Below, one piece after another: positions 44,735-57,200 of a stretch of 64,000 bases of DNA; the stretch's first letter is position 1; each line of letters begins with the position of its first letter. The stretch comes from Anastrepha obliqua (taxonomy: Eukaryota > Arthropoda > Insecta > Diptera > Tephritidae). The stretch spans positions 124,247,784 through 124,311,783 of the forward strand of contig NC_072893.1 of the NCBI RefSeq assembly GCF_027943255.1, given 5' to 3'. The position numbers and the translations under genes are program-made. The notes beneath the pieces are model-generated. The model had not been told where the DNA came from and searched no databases. It was given only the letters and a program-made list of their open reading frames with translations.

Positions 44735-46735
44735 CTGCTGATGAAGTTCATCAGATGTTAAGAAGTAAGAGCCAAGATGTCTAAATCTTAGTCCAGCAAG
44801 AGCAGGGCAGCTAAGGAGAGGGTGCTGAGATGATTCCACCTTCTCCTCCATACAGCTGATGCAAAAAGGACTCGAGGCATACCTCGCGGATAGTGTCATG
44901 TGAGAACATCCACGAAGGTTGAGAGCTGAGATTTTGTCAACCTCAGAAGATTGCTCGAACACCTCCGGTCCACACGTTCGCTAAAGAATTTCGCGACCTT
45001 ACAAGTTTGTGTACTTGCCCAGTGCACGTTGAGTTGGCGTGACCATCTTTCTAGGAGCAGACCCTAGGTGGTCAAGGGTCTACCTTCGCGGGGAACTCAT
45101 CTCAGATGCCCCTTATCTGGCCAGTTCATCTGCCTCACAGTTTCCTGCAATGTCGCTGTGATCAGGAAGCAAGATGAGCCTTATGTCTAAGTATTCGGGT
45201 GCAATCGAAAGTGAAGACAGGAATTCACTTGGCTATTGGAGTAAATATTTGGTTTCTTGACAGTTAAACGCATGTGAGTAGCTAATCAGCTGCTTCTTTG
45301 ATTACGGAATACACTGCAGTGGTCCGGTAACCTAATTTTGAGTCTGAAGGGGAGCTCCTCGCAAAATACTTCTCCGCACCCTTTTCTTCTAACTTCGATC
45401 CATCCGTGAATAGGTTCATCCAAGTGTCACCTCCCCGTCCACTCCTCCCTTGCTGGAATGCGAAAGGAGAATATTCCGCTTGGACTAAGCGAGGGGGTAC
45501 ATTGATCTGGATACTTGAGTGCCAATAAGCGAGGTCGAGCCTATAGCCGGAACCTCTTAGTCTGTTTGCGGTACATGCAATGGCAATTTTGCCTGCGATG
45601 TCTACAGGTATCACATTTAACATTGCTATAAGCGCTAGAGTAGGAGTGGTTCGAAGCGTCCCACTGATTCCAATGAGTACAGTCTTTTGAACTCTCTCCA
45701 GCTTTTTCATCGATGTCGTCCTCTCCAGTGAGTTTCACGAGACAATGACTCCATATAACGAAATTGGCTTTATAATGGTATTATAGAGTCAAAACACAAC
45801 TCCAGGCGAAAGATTACATCTTTTGCAAATAGTGGCCTTGCATCCATACAAAGCGATTGCTGCCTTCCTTATTTTCCCCTCAAGGTTGAGCTTCCACGTA
45901 AGCTTACTGTCAAGGATTATTTCTAGGTACATACTCTTGTCAGAAAGCACCAACGGAGCGCCCCCTATTGAGGGAGTTGAGCTCTGGGTATTTTATATTT
46001 CCTCGTGAATAGGACGAACCCCATCTTGAGAGGATTCACTGATAGGCCGCATTTCGTTGCCCATCTAATAATTACGTTCATATATCCCTACATCAAATTG
46101 TATCAAGGCTATCTACAAATTTTCCTGTATTGTCACGTTATCTGCGTAGACAATCACCCTGCAGCCCCTTCTTACTAGCTCCTCGAGTAAGTCATTGACA
46201 ATAACAACACAGAGAAAAGGTGAAAGAAGACCGCCTGCGGAATGCATTTACTCACCTGCCGGCGGATAGACACGCTGCCCACTCTGCCACGACTATTCTG
46301 ACGCTGAGCATTCTGTGGATAAATCTGCACGGTCGGCTCCGACCATCAGATTATCCAGAGACTCAGCAATTGCCTCCGGGAAGACGTTATTAAAAGCCTC
46401 CTCGATGTCGAGGAGGACGCTCCTAATGTCGTAGGAGACTCCTCAATATCTTTAATATACCAAACAGCAAGAACAATAAGCATGTTGGGTATGCGACAAA
46501 CTACCCCGAGGAATTTCGCTTCTTATATGCAGGTAAATCAGTTTCTCAAGGGTTTTCAGCAAGACAGATGAAAGGCTGATTGGTCTGAAGTCCTTAGGGG
46601 AGAAATGCGAGTTCTTGCCTGGCTTGGGTATGAAGAGAACCCTCACGGCCCTCCATGAACTTGGTATAGAGCTCCTGGCTATGCAGTTCGCATAGATAGG
46701 GCTCAACTAACGGCATGATACCTACGCAGACTGCA
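44735..46735 (-). mobile_element. Decayed LINE with RT and RNase H domain
   Basis: In minus-strand order: RT start AVRVLFIPKPGKNSHFSPKD, FRPISLSSVLLKTLEKLIYL, RVIVYADNVTIQ (YADD changed to YADN), CGLSVNPLKMGFVLFTRKYK, thumb KKLERVQKTVLIGISGTLRT, RNase H start WMNLFTDGSKLEEKGA, and C-terminal zinc motif FCISCMEEKVESSQHPLLSC. Many stops and shifts. The 3' end lies about 50 bases beyond the stop of vanin-like gene 1, facing it. Same broad family as 36383-37142 and 48720-49840. Confidence 0.85.
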
Positions 46736-47771
46736 GATTTCTGCAGTTGGGCTGGCCATCAGGACCAGTCGACTTGAAGAGCTTAAAGAATGGGTGTAGA
46801 AAAAGAAGTGATTTATATATATATTTATGGACCCAATGCAGTATCGAATGCAATGATAGAGTAATATGGCTGGTAATATGAACGCCGAAGCTGAGGCACA
46901 CTTGAAGATTGTCGAGTCGATCCTGTATGTACGCAGTTAATTTATTACCCAAGAACGGAAGGATTAGCCCGGAATAAAAATTGATTTCAACCAAGCTCTC
47001 TGACTATATTAATTTTGAGCGAAAAAACGCTTCAAATATTTTACTCCACCAAACATTTCCATGAAACGTAATTAACAAAAAATTGGCGATTTCAATCAAA
47101 AACAGGCTTTCGTTATGTGATGCTGTTAATTTTTCATTTCTGTTATCAATCTCTTACTCGATTACAAACGATTTGTCAATTTCGTATTTACGAATTACAA
47201 ATCGTTTTCCTTTTCCAATAAAGACATTAAAAATTTTGTTGAATACCAAAAATTTAACCTTGAAATTATATCGAACCGTGGAAGTATCCAGAAGGTTAGT
47301 TAAGTGCACTAAAACTTCTACACACATACCCTGAGGAATGCACACACATACATATATACGTACATGAGATTTTCTAAATTGCAACTGTATACCACGTGCA
47401 GCAACTGCAGGCAATTTCCGTTAAAGATTCAGTAAATAAAAAAAAAATATTAGAAACAAACATAGAAACATGGATATGTATGCACGAAAGAAATTTAGAC
47501 ACAGTGAGGAAGCTAAAAAAAATAATAAAAAAACGTTTCTGTGGAAAACTGTTTTAATAAAAAATAAATACCCATCTACCTCAAATTTGTAGGTGTTCCA
47601 TTATTGACTATATCCTGCAGTAAGAAATAATGAACAAAAATTAAGAGTAGTACTGTAACTAGTGCTTTTGAGACTGACTTCGACCTGGTGCAAAAGCAAT
47701 GCAGAGTGCACCAGTTGTCAAAATAGGAATTTAAGTAGAATTTTTATAACCTGCTTAGATAGACATTGTTG
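46736..47771. other. Gene-free DNA
   Basis: The first 250 bases may be a further decayed part of the LINE to the left. I recognise nothing else. Confidence 0.35.
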
Positions 47772-48075
47772 TGGCCGCCGTAGCCGAATGGGTTGGTGCG
47801 TGATTACCATTCGGAATTCACAGAGAGATCGTTGGTTCGAATCTCGGTGAAAGCAAAATTAATAAAAACTAATAGCGGTCGTCCCTCGGTAGGCAATGGG
47901 AAACCTCCGAGTGTATTTCTGCCATGAAAAAGCTCCTCATAAAAGTATCTGCCGTTCGGAGTCGGCTTGAAACTGTAGGTCCCTCCATTTGTGGAACAAC
48001 AACAACACGCACACCACAAAAAGGAGGAGGAGCTCGGCCAAGCACCTAACAGAAGTGTACGCGCCAATTATTTAT
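47772..48075 (+). mobile_element. tRNA-headed SINE, full length
   Basis: The cleanest head in the window: GGCCGCCGTAGCCGAATGGG, A box TAGCCGAATGGGTTGG, B box GGTTCGAATCTCGG 45 bases on, body with TAGCGGTCGTCCCTCGG and CTGCCATGAAAAAGCTCC, and end ACGCGCCAATTATTTATTTA. Little divergence. Confidence 0.92.
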
Positions 48076-48207
48076 TTATTTTTAGATAGACAATAAATGC
48101 ATAGGATAAATGTATGTATTGTAGGCTTCTCGATGCAGAACTAGTAGAGCGATTTTCAGTTTTTATGAACAACAAATGGTTTTTTATAAAGATTTCTATT
48201 TGTTTTA

Positions 48208-48350
48208 CGGCAGAAATATAATCGGAGGTTTGCCGTTATCTGGCGAGCGGTCATCGCCATTAGAAAAAACTTTTTCTATAATTTGATGTTTCATGTCAAC
48301 GACGGTCTTCGAACCCGGACCCACTGAATAATGGGCGAGTCGGATATGTC
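48208..48350 (-). mobile_element. tRNA-headed SINE fragment
   Basis: ACGGCAGAAATATAATCGGA, GGTTTGCCGTTATCTGGCG and TTAGAAAAAACTTTTTCTAT, then TTCGAACCCGGACC as a diverged B box. The outer ends are missing. Confidence 0.7.
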
Positions 48351-48719
48351 GGCGACGGTGAGTCCGTTTAACTCTCTTATTAACTTTAATGTGCTCATCT
48401 AACGGCAGCACTAGGAAGTGATCTGTCTCGATTGAGGCGAACCTTAGAGAAAGTGAGATTATTTCCCGAAATCCTGAATACATCGTTCGATTGCTAGAAA
48501 ATCGTTAAGATGAATGGCTGCACACGCGAGGGGCCAACTCGGACAGAGAATCAAATTCGTTAATTGTGATGCCATACAGAGGAAAAACATAGGGAGAAGA
48601 ACCAAACAGAGAGGAAAAAGAAGAAGGGGTTTTGGATTGGAGGATGCCGACCAAACGGTGGCTAATTAAATTTGTATTAACCGCTTCAAGCTATTGATGA
48701 AATTCACCCGCTGTGTGAT

Positions 48720-49840
48720 ATTTAAACCTGCTACATTCGCAGGTCTAGCAAAAAAGTGAGAGCTCTGATCTCTGAATCGAGACCAGGACAGCTGAAAAGA
48801 AGGTGCTGAGATATTTCCACCTCATACTCCAGACAGCTTCCGCAAAAAGAACTTGAAGAAATTCCAAATCTCATCACTTGGATACAAAACGGACAAGCGC
48901 CGGCAATGACACACAGCAAATTCGAGAGCTGCGGTTAGAAGTTAGCTTTAGAAGTTCTCTAGAGCGCCCCACCGGGTCGATCGCCAGAAGGATCACATGA
49001 CTTTGCACGTTTCAGCACTAAGCCAGTGCTCGTTAAGTGGACCCGACTTCCATTTTTTCATGAGTATACCACAGATTCTCAAGAGAATCCCAATCCTCTC
49101 TTTTCTCGGTGAGATCATCTCGAGGGTCCCCTTTCCAGCCTCATCAGCCCAGCAGTTTCTCGCTATGCCACTGTCACTGGGAACGCAAATGAGCATAATA
49201 TCGAAGTATTTAAATGCAGTCGAGAGAGAATTCAGGTATTCCCCGACTAATTTCGAACGCATAAACAACGACCCCAGAGCCAATTACCGCCTGCCTTATG
49301 GTAAATACAGAAGTAAGCAATCAATCTACTGCTTTTTTAATTGCGGCTACCTCCGTTTGCAAAACACCGCATTGGTCCCGTAGCCTAATTTTAAAGCGTG
49401 ATGGGGAGCTCCTCGCAGAATACTCCTCAACAAACCTTTCCGTTCAGCTTCGAGCCATCCGTAAACAGATTTAGCATGCCCTGTCTCCAAATGTTGCCCC
49501 CCTCCCCTTTTTTGTTCCTACCTTGAGGCAATATGAATAGAAAAAGTATCGTTCGGACACATCGAGGGTATACATTGATCAAACACTATGGAGATGAACT
49601 CTAAGTTTCTAAGAATTCTGGAGTGTCCGTAGCTTAAGCATAGCTGGTCCGAAGAGCGCCACTGATTCCAATTAGGGTAGACTTCCGGACCCTCTCCAAC
49701 TTCTTAATTGATATCGTGCTTTCCAGGGAGCTCCACCAGACTGGAGTCCTTGTGTTGCGTGTTGTATGGAAAAACGTTACATGGCCAGATTGAGTTTTGG
49801 CATCTGTGATATTCCAATTAATCAAGACTTAATTTCCGTA
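48720..49840 (-). mobile_element. 5'-truncated, decayed RNase H LINE (second copy)
   Basis: Minus strand: VWWSSLESTISIKKLERVRK then STLIGISGALRT (the thumb segment, as at 45.7 kb), a degraded RNase H stretch between 48990 and 49450, and the C-terminal SSSFCGSCLEYEVEISQHLL zinc motif. It begins after the RT core. Stops throughout. Confidence 0.8.
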
Positions 49841-51180
49841 ACTAATATACAACTTTGCTTTTTTCCTTGGCAACCTGCTCTTTAGGCGATTAGTCAAAAC
49901 TCAGCTTTCCTTAATAAATTTAAGACCTTGAAGATCTTAAATTCTTAAGCTGGGGCCTTACGTAAATTGAGAGCGATGAGGAGGCCTGTATTGTTTGTTG
50001 ATTATCACCAATTAAGCTAAGTTGTGGAGTAAACTTTGGTGGCTGGTGTCCATTGGCCAAATTCCAGCAACGAGAGCTAAGAGCGATGTTTATTGCCTCT
50101 CCATGAATATCAAATAAGACCGTTTTTTGTGTACGTAAGGCGCATCTCGTCTCAGTAAATACATTAAGTTGCCTTTTCCATAGTATATTGCTAGTTAAAA
50201 AATTAGCTGCCTTCTTTCAGTGGTATCGGCAGCCACTTCGCGCAACGATGAGATACCCAACCCAACCGAATTCACTTGATATGCTCTACTCAGTAGGGAA
50301 GTAATGTATTTCTCTCCTGGGTAGTTGCTCTTTCTCTGTATGTATGTACGGGCAAGTAAATCATTGAGGAAACTGTTGCATGGTGCAATTTCCGTTTGTG
50401 TGTGTGCAGGTAAATGTGCAGGAGTGCGTTGTAAAAAATTTGTAATTACCTAATAAATTTTTTCGCTAGTTCGCACCAGCTTTTGTAACTTTGGGGTGTC
50501 CATAAAGAGTGTGAGGAGAGGAATTGTGAAAATTGCTGAAACTACGAAAACATGAAAAGGTTAGCATGTATGCCAAAATTATAAATTTTTCCGCTTTGGA
50601 CATGTATCGACGAAATGATGGAGTAAGTGTAAACCTAACACTTTATTTTTATACAATTTTATTTGTGGTAGTAAACGCATTAAGATACCTTCTGAAGGAA
50701 TTGTAAGTGGGTAGCATTTTTATGGAGTTCCAGAGGGCTGAAGAGGATTGCTTAGCGGCTTATGAGTTTAGTTTTTTTATTATATGAGGAGCTTTTTCAT
50801 GGTAGATGCACTCGGGGGCTTGACATTGACTGCCGAGGGGCGACCGCTATTAGAAAATCCTTTTTCTATCATTAGTAATTATCTACTTTTTTTAATATGC
50901 TTAATCGAAAAATCTTTTCAAGAATTTTTAACAACATATTGATAGTTTTAAAAAATGTTTTTTTAATTTTCTTTCAAAATATTAATATTTTTTGTATTGC
51001 TTTTTAATTAAAATTTTTTCGAAATTTTTATTTTTACGAAATTTTTTAAAAAAAATGTGTAGCAGTTTTTGTAGACATATAAAAAACTATATGCTAAATT
51101 TCGGCAGTTTTTTTCTTTTTGAAATTATCACAAACTATAATTTAAATAGGTTTAGAAAATATTCAGAGCGCAAAAATTAG
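49841..51180. other. Gene-free region with one SINE scrap
   Basis: A minus-strand SINE scrap lies at 50788-50870 (ATGAGGAGCTTTTTCATGG, CTGCCGAGGGGCGACCGC, TATTAGAAAA). Otherwise nothing recognised. Confidence 0.55.
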
Positions 51181-54100
51181 TTAGCAGCATTTGAGGCAAT
51201 AAAGCAGCAACAACAGCGCGGCTGATAGCTTCAAACCACCTAAAGAGGCTGCCGCAGAACTCATCTGCTGTGTTGGTTGCCACACAGGATCCAGATTATG
51301 CACGCTGACCTTATCGAGAAAATAGTTGCCCCAAATGCCAAAGGTGAGCAAATCCAGTTTCGGTGTCATCAATCTGATGCTTACCGCAGTGACGGTTTTA
51401 CTAAAAATAAATTTCTTTTATATTTCTTTTAATATTTTTAATAAACTTTGTGACACACAACCTCTCGACCTCGCGCCACTCATACATATGCACTGGAAGC
51501 GGTAACATAGCAGCATCCACACTGGACGGCATAATGAGACGCCTTGGCGCATGCGCAAATGAGGCGCTCACCTTCAACACGTTAAAATAGTATTTGTTTG
51601 CCACCGTTACATTGGTGGGGAAGATGTGTCCACAACTGTACAACTGATTATTGGTACAAGCGATCACTGCACAGATCTTCAAGGCAGCCGATTCAATGCG
51701 TTGGTGTGTGGCATGGGAGCCACTGTAAGCCGCCAATCGATAGCGATAAGCCGCATGAGTAGTTGAGCTGCTTACCAAAGTGCGTGCAGCCTGGAAGTGG
51801 CAGCAGAATTGACTATCATAGCAAAGTGTTTGATTGATCGCCGTAAAGTCGGCTGCAAGCAGTTGCGTCTTAAACACATCCACGTTGTAGTCGCGCTGCA
51901 GTTCAAGTTTGGTGAGACGTGGTGTTGTGACTTGTGGCTCAAAGATGGGTTGTACGATGGGTGGCGCTTGGTAGTTATCTCGATAGGCGCGTTTGGGTAC
52001 CTTAGCGGTGAGTAGTTGTGTGGTCGGTTCCTCATAGATAACCGCTTCAAGCCTACCCAAACGACCAGCATAAATGCCTGAACCACCATTTTGTCCACTA
52101 GGATTGCTGGCGTCAGCAGCAAGCAAGTTAACGTCATTGGCAAATGCCCAGCCCTCTTGTAGTTGTACGGCAGTGAGAAATGGCAATTCGTTGAACCAAT
52201 GTGTGGGATTTATCAAATCTGTAATGCCCAGCTGCTTAACTAACGCTTGTGCTGGATGCCAGAAGAGAAAATCCACGCCAATGAAATGGCCAAAAGTCAC
52301 ACCGAAATCGGTGGTGAATGTGGCTAGCTGCAGCTGCGGCAACACATTTACACTGTACCATTCATAACGAAAGAGATTGCTTTTACGATAGCGCGATATT
52401 ACACGCCCTTGGCGATCGAAAACCACATTTGTGCTGTACGTATTTATGCCACTCACATTGCAATGACCCACGGGCAGTGGATCGTTGGCGCAAAACACTT
52501 TCTCTTTCACATGTATCACCAAATACAACTGACGTGAACGCGCTGCACAGGATAGTTCGGTGAGAAAGAAGTCGTAATCGGGTTTGTTACAGGGTGTAAT
52601 ATTCAGCGCCGGATCAGGCACATAAGTGAGTGTAGAGTAGTCATTCAGCACGTATTCGGGAAAAACGAGTATGTCCAAGCCGTGTGTGATATTTGATTCG
52701 ATGATGCTCTTCATACGCTTGAGTCCATCCTTCAGTTTCGGTTGCCCTGCGCCAGGAGGTGGTATGAATTCTGCAACACCGGCCGTATAGGTGGAATCGG
52801 AAGGCAAGGAGAACTGGAAATATAGAGAAGAAGGGAAAGAAAAGAAAAAGAGTTGGAGCTCTAGTGTAGCTAGTGATACATACATTTCTTCATCAAGAAA
52901 GTTGCATATAAGTGCGAGTTTCAAAGGCAGCAATAAAAATGACTGCTATTTTCCAACCGCTTCTTAGAGAATAAAAAAATATTTAATATCGTTAAATTCC
53001 GAAACTCAAGAATCGACTATGAAGACAGGCACAGGACAGACACAGGAACCTCATACAATCCCACAACACAGACTTTGTTCGCATGAGCTGCATGCACTTA
53101 GCAGCCTTGAATTAAAAAGAATATCAGAAATTGAATAACAAAAATGCCTGGTCCTATGAATGCCTCAATCGAAGAGATTCACAATAGAGAGCTTCTAATT
53201 CTACACAATGATTTAGGGCACAGTTGGTAATCCGCCGAAGTTAACCCATTCAGTACCACGATTACAACTTTCTTGACCTCCTCAGCGCCGCTATGGAGAG
53301 GTTTCTTAAGGAACAGGGTAAAAACAAATGCAAACGCTGGAATGCCTTTATCAACCAATAACTTTAGGGCAATGAACGAAAAATGAGTCGATATGGCGTC
53401 GAGGCGCAAGATCCAGCCATACTAGGCTTAAATAGCTAGGTCTTATCTTCAGTTACTACACGACTCATAAAATCTCAGTGGCCGCACTGAATATATAGGA
53501 GAAACATAGAGCCTCATCACTTTCAGTAATCAATAAGCTTAAGATGGGTAGGGGATTAGCCTTCTGTATCCGAATCTGGGTTCGGGGCTGCCGGCCTTAC
53601 CACCAGGCTGGCAAGGCGCAAGAATTTCTTCCTCGGTGATGAAAATATTATACCACCTTGACTCGGTCGACGGAACCTCGTTAACAAAAACAGGAGTTAC
53701 CAAGTCCAGGACAACAAATCTAAGACATTGAGTGAAGGACGGCGTTTGGAGAGGACTGGCTGTGTTATTCGCTTTCCCCATTAACCTCCCACTGAAATTG
53801 CGCTGAATACGGAGTAATAAATCCTGGTAGATCGATTTTCTCTCATTTTCACAATGCGACTAAAAAGGTTACGTGTAGAAAGCGGACAAAAACACAAACG
53901 GAACATCCTGTCGACTTCAAACTTCGACTAGAACTAAAGGAAAATTACATATTTCGAGTTTTGGTAATTCCTGAGTTACAAATAAATTCTCGGAGCTTTA
54001 TTAACATGCCACTCTTCTGAAGAAACCCTTCATAAAACTAACCAAATCTTCGCTTGAACTCTTAAGCCAACTCACCCTACCGAGGAAGACATAAGCGACG

Positions 54101-54420
54101 ACAAAAGATGTGCTAACCGACCTTGACAACGGTTAAATAAGCTGCCACTGTAACAAAAACAAAGTAGACGGCAGTGGAAGAGACCTCGCGTGGCTTGCAG
54201 AAATTTCAGCTTCAGAAAGACGCTTTCGGGAAGGCGCTTAATTTGTTTTCACACTGAGGAAGCGAAGTAAATTTCATCCCAATTCACGCTGACTTTAGTA
54301 GAAGAAGTTAATTTTCTTAGTAATAACTTCAAATGCCATAGTTACCTGCAAAGTTAGCAGTGGTCCTGCGCACGCTAAGAAAACCAATGCCCGGTGTAAA
54401 TGCAAAGCGTGAATACTCAT
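51181..54420 (-). CDS. Vanin-like protein 2, catalytic Cys replaced by Gly
   Basis: Three coding exons (minus): 54420-54346, 52813-51462, 51400-51181; GT-AG; 548 residues. Exon 1 encodes MSIHALHLHRALVFLACAGP then LLTLQ, a signal peptide; it has the same length (25 codons) and phase as exon 1 of gene 3, which is why I place the start 1.5 kb upstream and not at the intron ATG near 52933. E78 (ILVFPEYVLN) and K169 (SRYRKSNL) of the nitrilase triad are present; the Cys position is Gly204 (FGHFIGVDFLF, GGC codon). The remainder matches gene 3 closely: WAFANDVNLLAADAS, GSGIYAGRLGRLEAVIYE, FTAINQTLCYDSQFCCHFQA. The tail KLSAALLLLLYCLKCC is hydrophobic and fits a GPI anchor or membrane end. An intact frame with a lost nucleophile suggests a pseudoenzyme. 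Confidence 0.9.
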
Positions 54421-54584
54421 CTCTAGTGTGTGTTCTCTAAAATGTGACTGATTTGGCTGCAAGCATTCCAGGTATAGCTGCGCTGATTTTACTTGCACTA
54501 TTTGCCAACGTATTTATTTACACATCATAAAATGTTTGCATAAACCAAAAAGCGGGAGTAAACAGTGAAGGTTTAAGGCGCGTT

Positions 54585-54700
54585 TACATGATAAAAAAAA
54601 AAAAACAAAAAAAAAACGCTACACTAGCGTCATCATATCGACCAATCAGTTTGCTATCGACAATATTAAAATTTTTCGAAAACCTACTTGTTCTATTCAA
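54585..54700 (+). mobile_element. Jockey-type LINE RT scrap
   Basis: ATLASSYRPISLLSTILKFF then ENLL matches the RT block S-YRPISLLST-SK-FEKL. It is preceded by an A-rich run and followed by unrelated or shifted text. Very short. Confidence 0.6.
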
Positions 54701-54842
54701 CCAAGTCTGGGTCCACCAAGTTTGTAGCCAGCTTCAAGCTCGTCTTCTTATGTCTCTGTCTGTGAGACTTCGCTTTGTCGAGATCTACCTCTTTTCTCCG
54801 TAATTCGTCTTCAAGTATCTTTTAACCGCATTCCAGCTGTCA

Positions 54843-55214
54843 CGTTCAAGTATTTTACTGCTCCCTTAGAGCACGTCTTTCCTCGAGCCATCTGTCACAA
54901 CTAAAAAACGTGTGTTCGGCGTCATTGCTCTTTGCTTTGCAGTATATGCGCCTGGGGTCACCTACCTTATCCATGCGCCATAGATATTTCTGAAAGAATC
55001 CGTGACCCCAGAGAAACTGAGTCATGAAATATCCCACTTCCCCGAAGTTCTTTTGAGCCCATTTGCTTATTGTAGGAATCAGTTTCGTCGTCCATCTGCC
55101 ACTCGATTCAGTGTTCCACCGGCTTTGGCGCAGCTGAACGGTTTGGCATCTCCGTTTCACGGCGTTAGTGGTGGCGTGAAAGCCTGCAATCGACCACCGC
55201 TTTTTGGGTTACTA
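54843..55214 (-). mobile_element. Decayed R1/jockey-like LINE end, left part
   Basis: Minus strand: MTQFLWGHGFFQKYLWRMDK, then GDPRRIYCKAKSNDAEHTFF and SCDRW, the C-terminal zinc motif (C-x-x-DAEH--F-C--W) of R1-like LINEs. The same frame's upstream part continues at 55692-55820 (DAYLKHAKHKNKVVLMIRGS), on the far side of a younger LINE insertion. Confidence 0.7.
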
Positions 55215-55226
55215 GGGATGTGTCGA

Positions 55227-55679
55227 CCCGTCCTTACATATGGTGCAGAAATATGGACGCTGAAAACAAATGACATTCATCAGCTGATGTGCTTCGAAAG
55301 ACGTATCATAAGGAAAATATATGGTCCGGTTGCAACAATAGATGGCAGCTACCGCATTCGCTACAATAATGAAATCGAAGAAATCGTTCAAGGACAAAAT
55401 ATAATACGTTTTATCAAAGCCCAACGAATTAGATGGATTGGGCACGTACTGCGCATGCCGAAAGAGCGAAATGCTAGGAAAGCTTTTATTTTAACACCAA
55501 TTGGAGGAAGAAAAAGAGGACGCCCACGAAAGCGATGGTTAGATGACGTCGAATCAGATCTTAAGCAAATGAACGTACACAACTGGAGAGATGCAGCCAT
55601 GGATAGAATAAAGTGGAGAAAAATTGTTGATGAAGCTATGGTCCACCACGGACTGTGAGGCTAAGAAGAAGAAGAAGAA
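55227..55679 (+). mobile_element. 5'-truncated RTE-like LINE with 12-base target duplication
   Basis: 453 bases between two copies of GGGATGTGTCGA (55215-55226 and 55680-55691). One open frame: VLTYGAEIWTLKTNDIHQLM, CFERRIIRKIYGPVATIDGS, RIRWIGHVLRMPKERNARKA, RGRPRKRWLDDVESDLKQMN and VHNWRDAAMDRIKWRK, ending at TGA 55656-55658. The 3' tail is a GAA repeat. It is the C-terminal segment of an RTE-like polyprotein from a family distinct from that at 16481-19746. No lesion in the frame, so young. Confidence 0.92.
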
Positions 55680-55691
55680 GGGATGTGTCGA

Positions 55692-55820
55692 ATAGTTGCA
55701 TGCTGATTTCGAGTGGCATGCTACCTCGTATCATCAGGACTACTTTGTTCTTATGTTTGGCGTGCTTCAGATATGCATCTTCTGACATGTCTATGCTCAG
55801 GATCTCTTTATAGCTCAAAT
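55692..55820 (-). mobile_element. Decayed R1/jockey-like LINE, right part
   Basis: The minus-strand frame MSEDAYLKHAKHKNKVVLMI then RGSMPLEISMQLFDTS is continuous in orientation with 54843-55214 when the insertion at 55227-55679 is set aside. Confidence 0.5.
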
Positions 55821-56620
55821 TCCAGAAATGGGGGCTGAGAATAGCTCAGTTAAATACAATATTCATCGCGATATCGCTACTATTGACGAGACAATACAAA
55901 GGTGCTAGTAGAAGACACATAAGTCGACTATTGACGAACACAAATGCTATAAAGAGAAGACTCCCAAATAAAGAGAAATCTACACAAAGTCGTCTTAAAC
56001 GTCAAACACCAACAGATCTTGCGAAATCTATGTAGTTAATTATCAACTAAACGTATTTGTCATTATTTGCGTCACTTTTTTTAAATGCTAGGAATATTTT
56101 TTCTAAATGAGCTTGAGGGCATTGGCCCTTCAATATAACTCCCATTCCATCTCATTGTAAATTAAATTACTTATTGTTTAATGACAGCTGTAATATTTTA
56201 TGGAAGCAAATAAAAAAAAAATGCTAATTCATTGCGTTGGCTTCAAAGTGGGTGCCTTCAAAAAAAAAAAGCACATATGACAGCAAAAAATCCAATCCCT
56301 GAAACATTTTGCGAACAAATTTTCCGTAAACTGCTTCAGCTTACGGCGTGAATTCTCTTCTATGACTTCTATAGACTGTAAATGGGTGCCTCGAAGGTGG
56401 TAATTTGAGTTTCGGCTAGGAAAAAAAGTTAGTGGGAGCACTATTAGGTAAATAGACTAGATTTTCGTTCATAATGATAATCTTGTTATTGTGGTGCAAA
56501 ATACTTGATTTTTTGTTGCACAAATCTAGCCTTTTCAGACGAGGAGGGGAGAAACTTTACAATGTCTCTTAAAGTCCTAATAATTTGTTTGTTTCCATAT
56601 AACCCATTTTTATTAATTTT
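55821..56620. other. Gene-free DNA
   Basis: Nothing recognised. Confidence 0.4.
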
Positions 56621-57200
56621 GCAATTCCGTCAAAATGGAGTACTTTTTTGACAGATTGCATATAAAGTGGGTGTTGACGAAAATCCGACAACGATTTTTT
56701 TTTTTTTAATATTTATTGTATATTAAGAACACAGAATACGTTCTAAGAAAACCAGTTTAAATCTCCAATTTCTCATACATCCAAATAAAAGTTTTGCTTG
56801 CATACTATAACCAACTTTTATTAATTTTGAAATTCCGTTAAAATGGAGTACTTTTTTGACAGATTGTATATAACTACAGTGAGTTTTAACAAAAACTGTA
56901 CAAAGATGTTTTTTTTTTAATTTTTAAAATTCCGTTAAAATGGAGTACTTTTTTGGCAGATTGTGTATACAGTGAGTGTTGACAAAAATCGTACGACATT
57001 TTTGTTTTTCTTATTTTTTATTTATTGTAAGAACACAGAATAGTAGTAGTAGTAGTAGTAGTCTTTTTTACAAATAAAGGTAAAATATACAAATTTTGAA
57101 ATTTACTTTTTATAATATTAAGAAAAAAAATTTTACAATAATTTAACGACAATGGCATGAGCCATCTGAACACACAGAATATGTTCTTAGAAAACAAATT
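56620..57200. repeat. Degenerate tandem repeat, three main units, plus TAG microsatellite
   Basis: The motif ATTCCGT(C/T)AAAATGGAGTA followed by CTTTTTTG(A/G)CAGATTG occurs at 56623, 56832 and 56929. Each is followed by a GTGAGT/GTGGGTGTTGAC-like block and a poly(T). A second motif, AACACAGAATA(C/T)GTTCT, recurs near 56730 and 57170. A (TAG)n run begins near 57042. Confidence 0.8.

Noticed and set aside
47772..47850. A tRNA gene (tRNA-like head with A and B boxes)
   Set aside because: The same head occurs on every copy of a ~300-base repeat and lacks a proper acceptor stem pair, so it is the promoter head of a SINE.
52861..52933. Start of vanin-like gene 2 at the ATG within the long frame
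   Set aside because: The text between it and the acceptor at 52813 is intron-like and lacks a clear signal peptide; exon 1 at 54346-54420 has the same length and phase as in gene 3 and encodes one.
55002..55658. 218-codon open frame as a gene
   Set aside because: It fuses antisense R1-like text with an RTE-like insertion across a target duplication at 55215-55226; only the part after 55227 is real (mobile) coding sequence.
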